Part shown: positions 1 through 11,949 of the stretch, piece after piece
How the letters are laid out: every line of letters starts with the position of its first letter
How positions within the stretch are numbered: position 1 is the stretch's first letter
Assembly: GCA_002110485.1 (NCBI GenBank)
Contig: MOWL01000001.1
Span: forward strand, 310,001 to 374,000
Origin: Emergomyces orientalis
Taxonomy: Eukaryota; Ascomycota; Eurotiomycetes; Onygenales; Ajellomycetaceae
DNA length: 64,000 nucleotides
Direction of reading: 5' to 3'
Made by a program: the position numbers and the translations under genes
Notes under the pieces: model-generated
Databases searched by the model: none
Seen by the model: only the letters and a program-made list of their open reading frames with translations
Told to the model about the DNA's origin: nothing

Positions 1-1841
1 TTGGCTCCTGAGGTGTCGCGCATGGGAGGTGCCATGCCAGGGCCCCATAAGAGATGGCCGGCCTGATCACTGCATTGTAGACTCTTCTAGCCTGGTGTAG
101 AGGCAGTCCCCAGGTTGACTGGGTGGTTTGAGTTAATGCTCGGACCTGCGAGAAGTGGCACCATAAATGAGAATTGTAATATGAGTTTGATATTAATATT
201 TATTTAATCAAGAGTATTCTCTTATTCTTCTATTTAGGCATATGTGTGTATACTTCTTTCAATAGTTGCTTTATAAATCTTCTTGAGCTGCAATTTATCT
301 ACTATTCAGGAGTTATTTCACTAGTGTCTTCTTGTTCTGATTTGTGTTCATGTAACAGAAGAAAAACACTGTTTTTAGTTATTGTAAGCTTTGAAAATCA
401 TCAACAAATATAGATATATGAAAGATCTCTTCTGAATCAGCAAAAGGAGAAGAAGTGAAAACCTGGGACTTACTCGGGGCCAATGATCTACTAACTTCGA
501 GCATTGTAGCTCATAGAATTGGTTAGTGAGCGGTGCAGACTGACAGCTGTTACATCATTTGAGCGTAGGAATAACTACAGAGTGACAGTTCTTTCCAGGA
601 TCCTTCGGATTTCACCATCTTGCTCCTCGCATGGTGGTTTGAATATGTATTTACCTAGGTAAATACAGTCAGATGAAAAGTGAAACATCAACAAGTGGGT
701 TGAAATAAGGTTCTATGGATTCAAAGAGAAAAATATAAAAATAAACATTCCCCACTAGCCGGCGGGTGTAGTTGGGTCAAAAGAGTTAAAAATACAGAGT
801 TGCCAGCACCTCAAAATTAACCTTGCATCCACCACTAATCCAACCCTCTGGCAGCTAGGTGTCTCTGGCAATTATAGATGGGGATTTATTTTCCCGTAGT
901 TTTCTGTTGTCATGTATTATTTTATGCATCTGTCTTTGGTTGCCCTGAAAATGTGGCTTCAGATAGAGACCCTTCTTCCAGAAAAGGAGGAGGATGTGGA
1001 GCAGCCGGTTTACTCCGTACTTGTTGTACAATTCTTGCTGCCCCATTTTCTAAAACTACTGGTTTCATTATTTGTGTTTTCCTCAAAACATAGATTGATT
1101 AAACCCTTTTAATTCAAGTTCTGGTTAGTGCCTTCAACCGACTTATAGAAGTGTTAGATGAGGGTGAGTATTGAATAATTTGAGGCATAACTGTTAAAAA
1201 TCTTTTCCCTCAACATTCTCTCTGTGTGTAGGAAACATGCTCATTTCCTTCTCGCACTTATCCCTATCATCGTTTCCATTCCAACTCTAGGGGTAATCAC
1301 GGTTCTAGATAATCCAATCAACCACGAAACAGAGATAGGTCGAAATTATAAAATTTAAGCGAATAAATACATAGCTTTTTCAGTTTTTTGGGGGCGGAGT
1401 GAGGGGTATGTATGGACACATGAAAAATATTAAAAGAAGCAAAGGAGACATGATAATTTCCTCGTTTTCCTTTTGGCATGAGCAAAAAAAAAAAAAATTT
1501 AAATAAATAAATATACAATCGTAAGTGAGGGGAACAGCTAATATTTGAAAAAAGGGGGGGAGGAAGTTATATAATAGAATGGCTCACAAAACAATATGGA
1601 AGAAAAGGCCACTCCGCTACCATGACATTCTTCCTTTCGTTTCTTCCGTCCACTACTCATAATTCTGTCTTTTTTAAAGTGTGATTGAAATAAATGAAAA
1701 TATACTTGTTTCTTTTGATGGAGTCCTGTTTCATTCCTCTGTGAGTCTTTTTTTATTTTGTTTGGGAAAAATTATGTTTATAGCTTAGTTATATGCATAT
1801 GCGGGTACGTGCTGTTGTTGTTTTTTTTCTTTCGCAGGTCA
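1..1841. other. AT-rich region with no recognised gene
   Basis: I find no open frame resembling a known protein and no tRNA or rRNA here. Short frames of 60-70 codons occur but lack any domain signature. The right end is probably the 3' UTR and downstream flank of the minus-strand TSC2 gene. A run of 13 A at about 1485 and scattered T tracts are the only simple repeats. Confidence 0.6.
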
Positions 1842-4800
1842 TCATCGACTCCATCGTGAAAAGTCCAACCCGGAGAATACGCTAGTATCTGCTTGTGGGG
1901 CCCATTCTGAGGAAGTGGTGGCGCCTGGCTTTCCTGCGGCATGGGTGGTCATTTCTTCTGGCTGAATGATAGGTTTCGTATTCCGCCGGTACGAAGCATA
2001 CGAACTGCCCTCACTTGGGTTATCGGTAGTGCCCTCCACTCCTCCCTGCGTTGATGCTGATGCTGAGACAAATGCACTGGCACGATCCCGCAACCGTCGA
2101 ATTTCACGGAGACGGTTATGCCAAGACGAGAGGTGCTCGCCGGAATCGCGGCTTGAGACCAGTGAGTAGAAAGAAGCGTTGAGTGCGATGATGCGGACGA
2201 AGGCGGCTAGATTCTTGCAGGAGATAACTTTGGGAATTGCGGACGGGGACAATTCCGGAAAATTTGCCTTGGTCATGACCTTGACGACGTAGAAGGTTTG
2301 GCTGAAATCAGGGGTATCTGTGGATTCTTGTTCGGAATCAGGTCTGTGGTTAGGGCTGATTCGGGAAGCGGGGCTGATGACTATATTGACGAAGTTGAAC
2401 TGTGATGGGATGGTGTCGAAGTTGAAGGCAAGATTAGAGCGGTTAAAAATGATGTTCACGAAACTGTTACCGATGTGTCGTTTCTTATTTACGCAGTGAG
2501 GATCGGCCTCGAGGTTTGTGGGCATCATGGTAGCAACGTGGTAGATGATTTCTGTTACCCGATCACGCCATGCGTAAGTGTATTCGCCATCGTGGTCGCT
2601 GTGCAATCCTTGGGTGTTGAATTTGGCATCCTTTATTGAAACTTTTGTTCCAAGGCCTGAGAGGAAATAATCATAGTCGGGACTTCCTGCCACGTTTGCA
2701 AGAATTTCAGCCTCTTTGGTTTGACCTTCTCCGATATAGATAACACCAATTTTGTGACCGTCTACAATGTCATTCCTGTCAAATGAACTAATTGCCCGGC
2801 GAGTAAAGTCATCTTCTGGTAGTGGTACGGGCTGCATGCTTGTTGGCATGGGCATGGCCGTAGCTGTCATTTGGAGGAGGACATGGCTCGGGAATATGGC
2901 AGTCCGTGAGGACCGGTCGTCGCTGAGTGAATGCGATCCAGGGTGTGCTGGTATTTGATGTGGAAGAACCGGCGCTGTTCGTTGTTGATAGATAGCGTAG
3001 GTTGTTCCTGATGCTTGTCGCTTCGTAATCTGAGTTAATCCGCTCGCGCCTGCAGTTTCGATGGTAACGATACTCATCCCAACGATCCAAGACCTCTTGA
3101 TAACGGGACCGTCTGAGTCAGAAGGTGGGAATTTCTCGAAAGGGATGGTATCGCCTAAATCTGAGAACGTTACCCGCTGCATAAAATCGATAAGAACCTG
3201 GCTTTGCTCATCAACCACATCATTCCCATGCTCGTCAGTAAAGATCAGGCGCTTGGAAATCCAATTCACGTGGTTCACTCTATCTTGTAGTTTGAGAGAA
3301 AGAAACCAGAAAACCATGACATGGTACGTTAGAATGTAGACATATCTTGAGAGGTCATCGGCATTTGTCGAATCGAAAGACTCCGAAGTGGGTTGTGTTG
3401 AAGCTAACTCTTTAAGCCCCCCACTCAGCCGCGATGGTAACGAGCTTGACCGAAAACTCAAAGGATCACCGGATTTGTATCTCTCTCTCGAAGTCTGTAT
3501 AAATCGGACACAAATCCCAAATAACGGCCGTATTTCTTGATCTCTCAGATTGACATAAACGTCAGGTAATCGAGCTAACAAAGCCAAAAACTCGAGAATA
3601 TGAGCAGCAATATTAGATCGAGTGATTATTTTCGACATTTTATCGAGTATGGGGTTTAGAGCCTTGGTAACAGAGAGGGGTATCTCATGGCAGCAAACAG
3701 ACAAAGCATGTATGCACCCGCGCGATGTTCCTTCCCAAGAACCGATACCAAGAATAAAAGTGCGCACAATTTCATCCTGCTCGCTTTTGGCGAAGTGTTG
3801 GTGGAAACTGATTAGCATAGTAAGAGAATCGAGAATACAAGTAGCAATATCTGCCTTTTTCACACCGGTCCAGCCAAGGGGTTCTAGAAAGCTCTCATTC
3901 TTTATTTGTTCACAGAGGACGCTGCGGAGGAGCTTGATCTGAGGGATTGCACTCTGGAAAAGGTCCCTGTTTATTAGTTGAGGGCCAAGATGTGCAAGTA
4001 CATAGCTGTACACATCCCAGTCTTTCTCTTGCTGGAATAGTGAAATGATCGTTTCCAACCACAAATTTATCTTAAGAGGGATTTTCCGCGCTTGATCTGG
4101 CTGCTCAGGCGTGTTAGTCTCCACGTAGGCAACGGTGTGGACGCTGGCAAACAGTGGTGGGTCTTCAGGCAGGCTCTTTGGCTCAGCATAAGTCCAAACG
4201 GGCGGCGTCCATTTCAACGTGCGAAGTTGGGCGGTTGTCCGTACACTAGAGGTGGATAGTGGGCCGGATCCTGGTTCTTTCAAAGACAATCTACCACCCT
4301 GGCTAAGTGGCGGAATCTCTTCTGTCTTCGCTGTACGTTCTGAGCTAGACTCCTCGCTTATGCTTGCCCTGGATGTAAGGTCAATTGTCCGACATAACAC
4401 GGCAATCAAGAACTCATTTTCAGTGGCTGAAGTCACGTATATGGACCCAGCTGAGTCGCAACGTAGCCTAAAAAGTAGTTTGAGAGCAGTCAAACGTGAG
4501 TCCGTCGGCCTACTCCGTGTTTGGGCGATCTCGATCAGCTTCTCGTATATAATTCCAGCATTTATTGGTGCGTCCTTCAGCGATCTGAGAAATATTCTAA
4601 CCAGGCCAATTGTCGCAACATTAGACAGTGACGCTTCCGACCCATCTGTAGACGAAGCCGGCCTTGATATGGAATGAGAAGGAGCCGGAGTCGATATTGG
4701 TGAAATTTGCTCGGTGTCGTCATCTTTCGCAATGTGTGAGCCAAATGTTTCCACCAAAAGCCTAAAAGTGTCTTCATTGCAGTTTTCAGATGCTTTTACT

Positions 4801-6629
4801 AAAAACGACACTAATGCATCGAGGAAATAATACGAGCGTTCCTCTGTAAATTTAACAAGCAGGGACTGTATAAAACCTTCTTTGTTAAACAAGCGGCCGG
4901 CGTTGTCGGATGTATAAGCGTCGTCGAATGTGTTAAGGGCTTGCAGGCGGACTTCTAAGTTCTTATTTTGGGGCAAAATGAAATTTTTAACAAGCTCCCG
5001 GGAGAAATGGGTCCATTCAGGGTGTTCTGGGTAACAAAGCCGTTCAGTTTTGCAAAAGTCGAAGTAAAGGTGAGCTTGTGATGGGCTTAGTTGAGAATGG
5101 GCCGCAGCGAATAGGTTACTTGAATTTAATCGTTGTTCTCCATCCAGCTTTGGCCATAGAAATTCAATAGCGGTAAGAATACGACTGATATTTGCAGATA
5201 TATTCGACTGCAGGTCATCGACCGCACTAACCCTTGAGGGTGAAGTTTGTCGCGTAGCGGAATCTGGACTCAAGGGTAGAACATGTGCATCTAAGACCCT
5301 TTGCGAGCATGTGACGATTAAGTGAATTAAATCTGCCCAAGGATGCTGTAAAGTCGTCGAAGTATATTCCCCCTGTAGCATACTCAAGCATACATCTAAA
5401 ATATCGGTATTGATACGGCCATCATGTCTTTTAGCCGCACTCTGGAGAGAGCCGATGAGCATATCAAAAGATATAGTTGGCATTCCATCTTGGCCATAGG
5501 CCGCCAACAAATCTCTAAATATATCCACTGCGCCACGAGTCACATTGAGGTTTCGATCTTGACGTTCCGATGTTTCTAGAAGGAAGGTATGTAGCAAGGA
5601 AACCATTCCTGATTGTTTTCGTGATTTTGCCAAGTTACGGACTGCTCGAGATGTAGGGCCCGCTAAAGACTTGACAGACGCATGAATGCTGCACAGTACT
5701 TCCAACAAGCCGTCAAAACTTGAGTCAGGGATGTCCGACGTGTAGATGATGGCGTCAAAAACAGAAAGAGAATTTTTGATGTCATTGGCCGCGGTTGTTT
5801 GCTTGCAAATAACGAAAATTTGGTCCAGGAGCAGTTCGAGCTCCTCTGGATTTGGAGGGTAACGCTGCAGAGTAATAATATCAACGACCAATTGGAACAA
5901 GTCTCCCAAAATGCCTTCATCTGGCCCTATACCGTTTTGACGAGCAGTCTTCGATTTCTTCAATTTCGAACGTGCTGAAGCAACTGCATGATACAGAGGA
6001 ACTATCCAAGAGGCAATGGTGGGTAATACTGGTTTATCCGTAAAATCTAACTTCCTTCCATGGTCCGATAATGCAATCAAGGCATTCACTTGGGCTGGAA
6101 TAACGTCTGGTGGGAAGGATTGGGAAATACAGTGGAATAGAATTTGACGGGCAGGCAAGGAAAGATCTTGTCGACGACATATGGCCTCTAGAAGGTTATA
6201 ACCAGCTTTTCGAGCGTCGGCTGAGCTGGAGCAGTCGATAAGATAGCTGCCTGCCTCCCAGAGAGACAAAGCCTGCTCCGCATTGAAGTAGTGTAAGGAA
6301 CGGGCTGCAGTTTCTGCTACCTCCAGGGCGCTGGCAATTGGATGTTCATGACTAATCCCCCGTTGTAATGTCTCGTAATCGGGGGGTTCTTGGGAGTCCA
6401 GGATGGCTGCTGGTGAGCCGCTCCCGCGATGCAACGACTCGAAACCAAACGTGACTCGACTACCCCTCCGGCCTTCCATCTCCTGTGGCAAGGCGTCACC
6501 AATGCTGTTTCCATGCGGTACCGGCGATTGCGACTTAGGGCGGCCACTTGCTAATGTCTTGAAGACATCTGCGAAAGTTGAGGAAGATGGTTTCTGTTGC
6601 GGGGGTGAGGGGGCATCCCCAGAAGACAT
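1842..6629 (-). CDS. TSC2: Tuberin homologue, Rheb GTPase-activating protein
   Basis: A single uninterrupted frame of 1595 residues, notable for its length in an intron-bearing genome. The ATG at 6629 opens a Ser/Pro-rich N-terminus, followed by a long helical tuberin-type region of about 1,000 residues. From about residue 1293 (KIGVIYIGEGQ) to about 1500 lies a Rap/Ran-GAP domain. It contains the segment KKRHIGNSFVNIIFN, whose Asn at about residue 1388 corresponds to the family's catalytic asparagine thumb. Tuberin family members form a complex with hamartin (TSC1) and stimulate GTP hydrolysis by Rheb, restraining TORC1 at lysosomal/vacuolar membranes. That role is inferred here from family membership. 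The gene is divergent from CSE1 across a 1.1 kb spacer. No truncation is seen. Confidence 0.93.
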   Translation of the reverse strand: MSSGDAPSPPQQKPSSSTFADVFKTLASGRPKSQSPVPHGNSIGDALPQEMEGRRGSRVTFGFESLHRGSGSPAAILDSQEPPDYETLQRGISHEHPIASALEVAETAARSLHYFNAEQALSLWEAGSYLIDCSSSADARKAGYNLLEAICRRQDLSLPARQILFHCISQSFPPDVIPAQVNALIALSDHGRKLDFTDKPVLPTIASWIVPLYHAVASARSKLKKSKTARQNGIGPDEGILGDLFQLVVDIITLQRYPPNPEELELLLDQIFVICKQTTAANDIKNSLSVFDAIIYTSDIPDSSFDGLLEVLCSIHASVKSLAGPTSRAVRNLAKSRKQSGMVSLLHTFLLETSERQDRNLNVTRGAVDIFRDLLAAYGQDGMPTISFDMLIGSLQSAAKRHDGRINTDILDVCLSMLQGEYTSTTLQHPWADLIHLIVTCSQRVLDAHVLPLSPDSATRQTSPSRVSAVDDLQSNISANISRILTAIEFLWPKLDGEQRLNSSNLFAAAHSQLSPSQAHLYFDFCKTERLCYPEHPEWTHFSRELVKNFILPQNKNLEVRLQALNTFDDAYTSDNAGRLFNKEGFIQSLLVKFTEERSYYFLDALVSFLVKASENCNEDTFRLLVETFGSHIAKDDDTEQISPISTPAPSHSISRPASSTDGSEASLSNVATIGLVRIFLRSLKDAPINAGIIYEKLIEIAQTRSRPTDSRLTALKLLFRLRCDSAGSIYVTSATENEFLIAVLCRTIDLTSRASISEESSSERTAKTEEIPPLSQGGRLSLKEPGSGPLSTSSVRTTAQLRTLKWTPPVWTYAEPKSLPEDPPLFASVHTVAYVETNTPEQPDQARKIPLKINLWLETIISLFQQEKDWDVYSYVLAHLGPQLINRDLFQSAIPQIKLLRSVLCEQIKNESFLEPLGWTGVKKADIATCILDSLTMLISFHQHFAKSEQDEIVRTFILGIGSWEGTSRGCIHALSVCCHEIPLSVTKALNPILDKMSKIITRSNIAAHILEFLALLARLPDVYVNLRDQEIRPLFGICVRFIQTSRERYKSGDPLSFRSSSLPSRLSGGLKELASTQPTSESFDSTNADDLSRYVYILTYHVMVFWFLSLKLQDRVNHVNWISKRLIFTDEHGNDVVDEQSQVLIDFMQRVTFSDLGDTIPFEKFPPSDSDGPVIKRSWIVGMSIVTIETAGASGLTQITKRQASGTTYAIYQQRTAPVLPHQIPAHPGSHSLSDDRSSRTAIFPSHVLLQMTATAMPMPTSMQPVPLPEDDFTRRAISSFDRNDIVDGHKIGVIYIGEGQTKEAEILANVAGSPDYDYFLSGLGTKVSIKDAKFNTQGLHSDHDGEYTYAWRDRVTEIIYHVATMMPTNLEADPHCVNKKRHIGNSFVNIIFNRSNLAFNFDTIPSQFNFVNIVISPASRISPNHRPDSEQESTDTPDFSQTFYVVKVMTKANFPELSPSAIPKVISCKNLAAFVRIIALNASFYSLVSSRDSGEHLSSWHNRLREIRRLRDRASAFVSASASTQGGVEGTTDNPSEGSSYASYRRNTKPIIQPEEMTTHAAGKPGATTSSEWAPQADTSVFSGLDFSRWSR

Positions 6630-7131
6630 GCGTCCAGTTGGACGAGTAGGTCAACTAAATGAAAGGGAATGGCGTATAATCCGGGGGCTGTCAAGCTGTA
6701 ACACAAGTGTAAGTTGATCCAGTCATAATATAGGATGCGAAAAAACCTTTGTAGGCGAACCCAAAGCGGAGCGGAGGGGGGGAGCTAGCCAAGAGACGCC
6801 AGCATATCGGAGATGAGCCGGGGGTGGGGTGGAGGGGGGAAAAAAAGGGTAAAGAAAATAAAACATTGGGGAGATAGTCCTTACATTGAAGTATCGAGCA
6901 CACATGAAGCAAGTAATTCTACAATAGTTTCAGGTCACCGAGGAAAGTTGTTATATCTGAAAAGAATTGATTGCGAGGGGAAAAACATTAAGCCTTGGGG
7001 TTGGCATTGACAGCGGATGATACGTTGCCTGGAAGCCACACGATAGAAAACGCACAACAGATTGCGAAGGGGGGATATCACAAAGGAGCAGGGGATGGTG
7101 ATACAGCGGGCGGCGGACTGAGGAAGAGGTT

Positions 7132-7184
7132 GAGGAGTGGAGGAGTAGAGGAGTGGAGGAGTAGAGGAGTGGAGGAGTGGAGGA
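7132..7184 (+). repeat. Purine minisatellite, unit GAGGAGTR
   Basis: Six tandem copies of an 8-bp unit, GAGGAGTG or GAGGAGTA, followed by a partial GAGGA. The plus strand contains only purines and T. It lies about 500 bp upstream of the TSC2 start and about 550 bp upstream of the CSE1 start. Confidence 0.9.
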
Positions 7185-7606
7185 TGCGGCGGGAGAGAGG
7201 GTTGGCGATGCGAAAAATAAGGCCCGGGCCAGCAGTAAATCCGGGGAAATTCTCAAGGCGGATCATTTGACTAAGCCTCCGCGCCAAGGCATGCCAAGGG
7301 TCCACTAAAGGCCCCCACTGGTAGACTTGCCTAATTGAGACCGGGATACTTTTATTCCGTAAATGCATTATGTAAGCGGCAGAATACGCCTTAATTACTT
7401 AAAGGAGACTAGCGGTCTGTTGATTGTCACCGCCTTAGATGCCCCTCCAGGCTGACATAAGCCAAACAAACTGCCCAAGCGGGCCATAGCAACAAGAAAT
7501 ATGTACAGTACAGTGCAACATCCAACATCCCGCATATTGGGGAGACAGGAGAAAAAGCTAGAAAATACTTCCCTACATAACCCCTCCTCTCAGAGTGGCA
7601 GACCCT

Positions 7607-7613
7607 TATATAA
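7607..7613 (+). promoter_or_regulatory. CSE1: TATA-like element upstream of CSE1
   Basis: TATATAA lies 127 bp upstream of the CSE1 ATG in an otherwise pyrimidine-rich leader. Position and sequence fit a TATA box. No transcript data support this. Confidence 0.45.
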
Positions 7614-7739
7614 AGCTGTCTTGAACGACCATCTCTCGCTTATTCTTCCATTAACCCTCCTTCAACATCCATCTAATACTAATTACACCTTCCACTCGTT
7701 CCGTTTTCCTGCCTGGAACTCTGCTGAACTCCGCAAACC

Positions 7740-10700
7740 ATGGCTGGTAATATAGGACCTCTTTCTCAGCTTCTTGAAGCAAGTTTGGACCCAAGGCAAC
7801 ACAAGCAAGGTAAGTGTTCCATGCCCCGGAAATATTTATAATTCACACTCTGTTCTAATGTTCCAATGTTCCCACATGTTACAGCTGAGGCGGCACTTCG
7901 TCAGGAGGAGACAAAACCTGGCTTCTCCATACTTCTACTCCAGATTACCGCTTCCGTTTCTACTCCATATAATACCCGTCTAGCGAGCGCATTATGCTTC
8001 AAAAACTTTATCAAGCGCAATTGGACCGACGAGGACGGCAACTACAAGCTTCCGCTCGACGAAGTAGCCACAATCAAGCGGGAACTGATCAGCCTGATGA
8101 TTTCTGTCCCCGCGGGAATCCAGACTCAATTAGGCGAGGCTGTGAGCGTGATAGCTGATAGCGACTTCTGGGAAAGATGGGATACCCTTGTGGATGTATG
8201 CAATCACCTTCTGAGGGAGAAAATTTTTGAGGGGGGCGGGGAATGGCGGCATGCTTACACGATATGACAGGATCTTGTTTCGAAATTTTCGCCAGACAAT
8301 CCCGTTGTGAATATCGGTGTTTTGCAGGTCGCCCATTCAATTTTCAAAAGGTGGCGACCTCTATTCCGGTCAGACGACCTGTATATTGAGATCAACCATG
8401 TTTTAGAGAAGTTTGGGAACCCATACTTGTCCCTTTTCGAGGTATTACCTGTTCCATCCTTCTGCTTCTTCGGCTCTCCCCGCACAAATGCTGACTTTTA
8501 ATACCATCCCTAAAGTCGCTTGATGCCTTCCTTGAACAAAACAAATCCGATAAGGAAAAGCTTACGCAGGGCTTCACACAACTCAATTTGATGATAAAAC
8601 TGTTATACGACCTGTCTGCGCATGATTTACCACCAATGTTCGAGGATCACCTTTCAGCTTTGGCCACCCTCCTATTGAAATACTTGGTATACGATAATGC
8701 GCTACTCCATACAGATGATGAATCGGAATCAGGGCAACTAGAGTTTGTAAAGGCTGGCATTTTCCAGGTTTTGACCCTCTATGTACAAAAGTATATTGAT
8801 GTGTTTGGAAGTCATGTTCAGCAGTTTATCGGGAGCTCCTGGAACCTTCTCACGACGATTGGACAAGACACAAAATATGACATATTAGTTTCTCGAGCTC
8901 TGCAATTCTTGACTTCTATTGCGCGTATTCCAGAACACGCTGTCGCATTCCAAGACGAAGGTACTTTGAGTCAAGTCACTGAGAAAGTTATCCTTCCTAA
9001 TATCAGTCTGCGGGAGTCCGACATTGAGATGTTTGAAGATGAACCTATCGAATTCATCCGCAGAGATCTGGAGGGCTCAGATAGTGATACGAGGAGGCGG
9101 GCTGCAACGGATTTCTTGAGGCAGCTACTGGAAAAATTCGAACAATCTGTCACCAAAGTAGTGACCCAATATGCTGACCATTACCTGGCGGAATACAACA
9201 AAAACCCATCAGAACAATGGAAAGCAAAGGACACTGCGGTCTACCTATTTTCAGCTATTGCAGCGAAACGCGTTGCCACCGCCAGCCACGGCGTCACAAA
9301 CACCAACAGCCTGGTTAATATAACGGATTTCTTCCAGAAGCATTTGGCATCTGATCTAGTTGCCGAAAGTGGTATACAGCCGATACTTAAAGTGGATGCC
9401 ATCAAGTATCTATATGCATTCCGGAGTCTGATAACGAAAGAACAGTGGCAGGAAGTCTTGCCTCTTCTGGTAAAGCATCTTGGTGCGTCGGAATACGTCG
9501 TGTACACTTATGCCGCTGTGGCAGTGGAAAGGATTTTATTCCTTACGGACAGCAAGGGACAACCCGTTATCCCACCCAGCTCGATTACCCCGTTGGCTGG
9601 AGATCTTCTTGAGCACATCTTCCAATTAATAGAGAAGGACCCAGCAGCACCTAAAGTCCAGGAGAATGAATTCTTGATGAGATGTGTCATGAGGGTGCTC
9701 ATCGTTATCAAAGAAGCTGTTGTCCCGCTTACGGATAGCATCCTGCGACACTTTATTACCATCACTCAGATTATCAGCGCGAACCCGAGCAACCCGAGGT
9801 TTTATTATTACCACTTCGAGGCCCTGGGTGCCTTAATTAGGTGAGTAGAGTAACTTGTTGGCTTCAAAAAGCAATTTCGATATATCTAACGGTATCGCTT
9901 TAGATTCGCTGCGCCTGCGCAGCCAGCAAAGCTCGAGGAGGCACTATACCCTCCGTTCGTCGCAGTTTTACAGAACGACGTACAAGGTGAGCTCACTCAG
10001 GGGTCTGACTAAAATATGATTCTTGTAACTAAGTACGGCCATCAGAGTTCGCTCCCTATGTATTCCAGCTACTTGCGGCGCTGCTCGAAGCCAACCCATC
10101 CGGAACACTGCCTGAATACTATCAGAACCTAATCGGCCCCATAATCATGCCAACCATGTGGGAGTCAAAGGGGAATGTTCCGGCCCTTGTTCGCTTGCTA
10201 TCATCGATTATCCCTCGTGGAGCGGACTCGATTACAAAAAACAACCAAATCGAGCCAGTTCTTGGTATTTTCCAGAAGCTTGTCTCATCTAAAACGAATG
10301 AAAGCTATGGATTTGATCTTCTTGAAAGCGTCATTGCTAATTTCCCTTCGTATGTCATTTCACCCTTGGAAACCCCCACCATAGCTCTGACTATAAGATA
10401 CTGATTGGGACGATTTTTCCTTCTAAAATTAGAACACTGCTGGAGAAATATTTCGTTTCCATTATCCAAATCATCCTCACCCGCCTCCAGAACTCCAAGA
10501 CGGAAAACTTCGCCGTCCGGTTTGTTCGATTCTACCACTTTATTTCCGCCAATGATGCCAAAGGCTACAGCGCCGATTTCTTCATCCAAGTGACTGACAA
10601 CGTACAATCAGGGTACGCCTACCACATTTCCATTTTCTTTTCCTGGGTACTATACTAAAATCTTCTCCCCCCCCAACCCATAGCGTCTTCACCCCAATAT

Positions 10701-11131
10701 ACCTCAACATAATCCTCCCAGAAACCCAAAAGCTCGCCCGCCCTCTCGACCGAAAAACCGCCGTAATCTCCTTCACAAAAACGCTCGCAAACTCCGAAGC
10801 CTTCGCCTCCCGCTATAAAAAGGGGTGGGCGTTCACCTGCGAAGCACTACTAACGCTTCTCGGTCAAGCACCACTCCCGGCCACAAAGGACGACATTATT
10901 GCCGAGAATGATGTTGAGGATATGGCGTTTGGAGTTGGCTTTACGCAGTTGAACACCATCCGGCCGACTGCTAAGGATCCATGGCCGGAAATTGTTGGGC
11001 CGCAGTATAATGTATGGGTCGGGTCGTATTTGAAGGAGGCGGATAAGAAGCATGGGGGAAGGATTTCGGCATTTGCGCAGGAAAGATTGAGTCCGCAGGC
11101 GAAGGCGGGGTTGGCGGCCTATATTGGTGGT

Positions 11132-11134
<3 letters not shown>
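7740..11134 (+). CDS. CSE1: Importin-alpha re-exporter, exportin-2 (CAS)
   Basis: Eight exons: 7740-7809, 7885-8195, 8271-8441, 8516-9840, 9904-9986, 10046-10349, 10433-10612 and 10684-11134. They join in frame to 964 residues, the usual Cse1 length. The start MAGNIGPLSQLLEAS leads into the importin-beta N-terminal domain (AEAALRQEETKPGFSILLLQ). The segment SALCFKNFIKRNW is typical of Cse1. The rest is HEAT-type helical repeat ending in the conserved CAS/CSE1 C-terminal region. The family binds RanGTP and importin-alpha in the nucleus and returns importin-alpha to the cytoplasm. The first intron follows only 70 coding bases, so an ATG search without splicing would miss the true start. A 32-nt T run begins immediately after the stop codon. 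Confidence 0.95.

Positions 11135-11166
<32 letters not shown>
11135..11166 (+). repeat. Poly-T tract abutting the CSE1 stop codon
   Basis: An uninterrupted run of 32 T starts at the base after the TGA of CSE1. It lies in what should be the 3' UTR. Its length may be imprecise in any assembly. Confidence 0.9.
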
Positions 11167-11167
<1 letters not shown>

Positions 11168-11949
11168 GGCGGGGATAATAGGGGGTGGAAGGGAAGGAAG
11201 GGAAGATGTAAAGGGGTGTTTGATATATGAATTTAATGCTGAATAAATGGATGTATGGATGATTCGATGGAGATGAAAATGGAGATGGTTGGATGTAAAG
11301 GGGGTGAAATTTTTGCAGTTCCCCTGTCTTGACATACTTAGATATTCCTTTTTACCCCCCATTTTTCATGCAGAATTATAAAATATGATGATAGCGTTGT
11401 TATTTAGATTGATGAAGCCCTCGCATTGCTTTGCAGCGTTCTAATGCTCCTTTTATCCGTATTACAATGTATTCAGGACGCATATACTCTTCATGTTTAT
11501 CGAGGCATTCTCGTAGGAAACGGACGAGGCATGGAGAAGGATATCGGTATAGCAATCCCGAGAGCCTTAAACAAGATACACACTCTGAAAAAGGGGATAG
11601 TTTGGATACAATATCAAGGGTACTAAAAGAAACGGGAAATGCCGTTAATGTTCCCCTCCCATAAACCTCATGCCTCCAGCCTAGAAAACGACAGAAAAGA
11701 GGCTCCGCCCATCCCATGCTATCCATCCACCAAACCATTGAATTACATTACAGTGCAAAGAAAACAATTTTCATAAATCCCAAACTCATGCTACTCGTTA
11801 ATCATTCCTTCGCCGTCCAGCACACCGTCCCCACTCCTTCTGCATATCATGTTACCTGGTATATCCGCAGCCGCTCAAACTCAAAAGGGTATATTGTGCT
11901 TTATTTCCGGGTACCAGAGAAGGGCGGGACTGGCAACTAATTTGGTTTA
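11135..11949. other. Convergent 3' spacer of CSE1 and the microprotein gene
   Basis: After the poly-T tract come G-rich and AT-rich stretches with no convincing coding sequence. Frames of 60-110 codons at 11400-11740 show no recognisable domain and overlap on both strands. This is likely 3' UTR of both convergent genes. Confidence 0.55.

Larger units (their letters stand above)
6630..7739. promoter_or_regulatory. Divergent TSC2/CSE1 promoter region
   Basis: This 1.1 kb spacer separates the divergent starts of TSC2 (minus) and CSE1 (plus). It holds G-rich purine tracts near 6770-6850, an 8-bp minisatellite at 7132-7184 and a TATA-like element near CSE1. I see no supported coding sequence. The short frames here mostly come from the repeat. 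Confidence 0.6.

Noticed and set aside
1825..1860. Polypyrimidine tract plus CAG on the plus strand, looking like a splice acceptor
   Set aside because: It lies at the 3' end of the minus-strand TSC2 frame and no plus-strand exon follows that makes sense.
6403..6717. Plus-strand 104-codon frame across the TSC2 5' end
   Set aside because: Antisense shadow of the TSC2 coding sequence with no domain.
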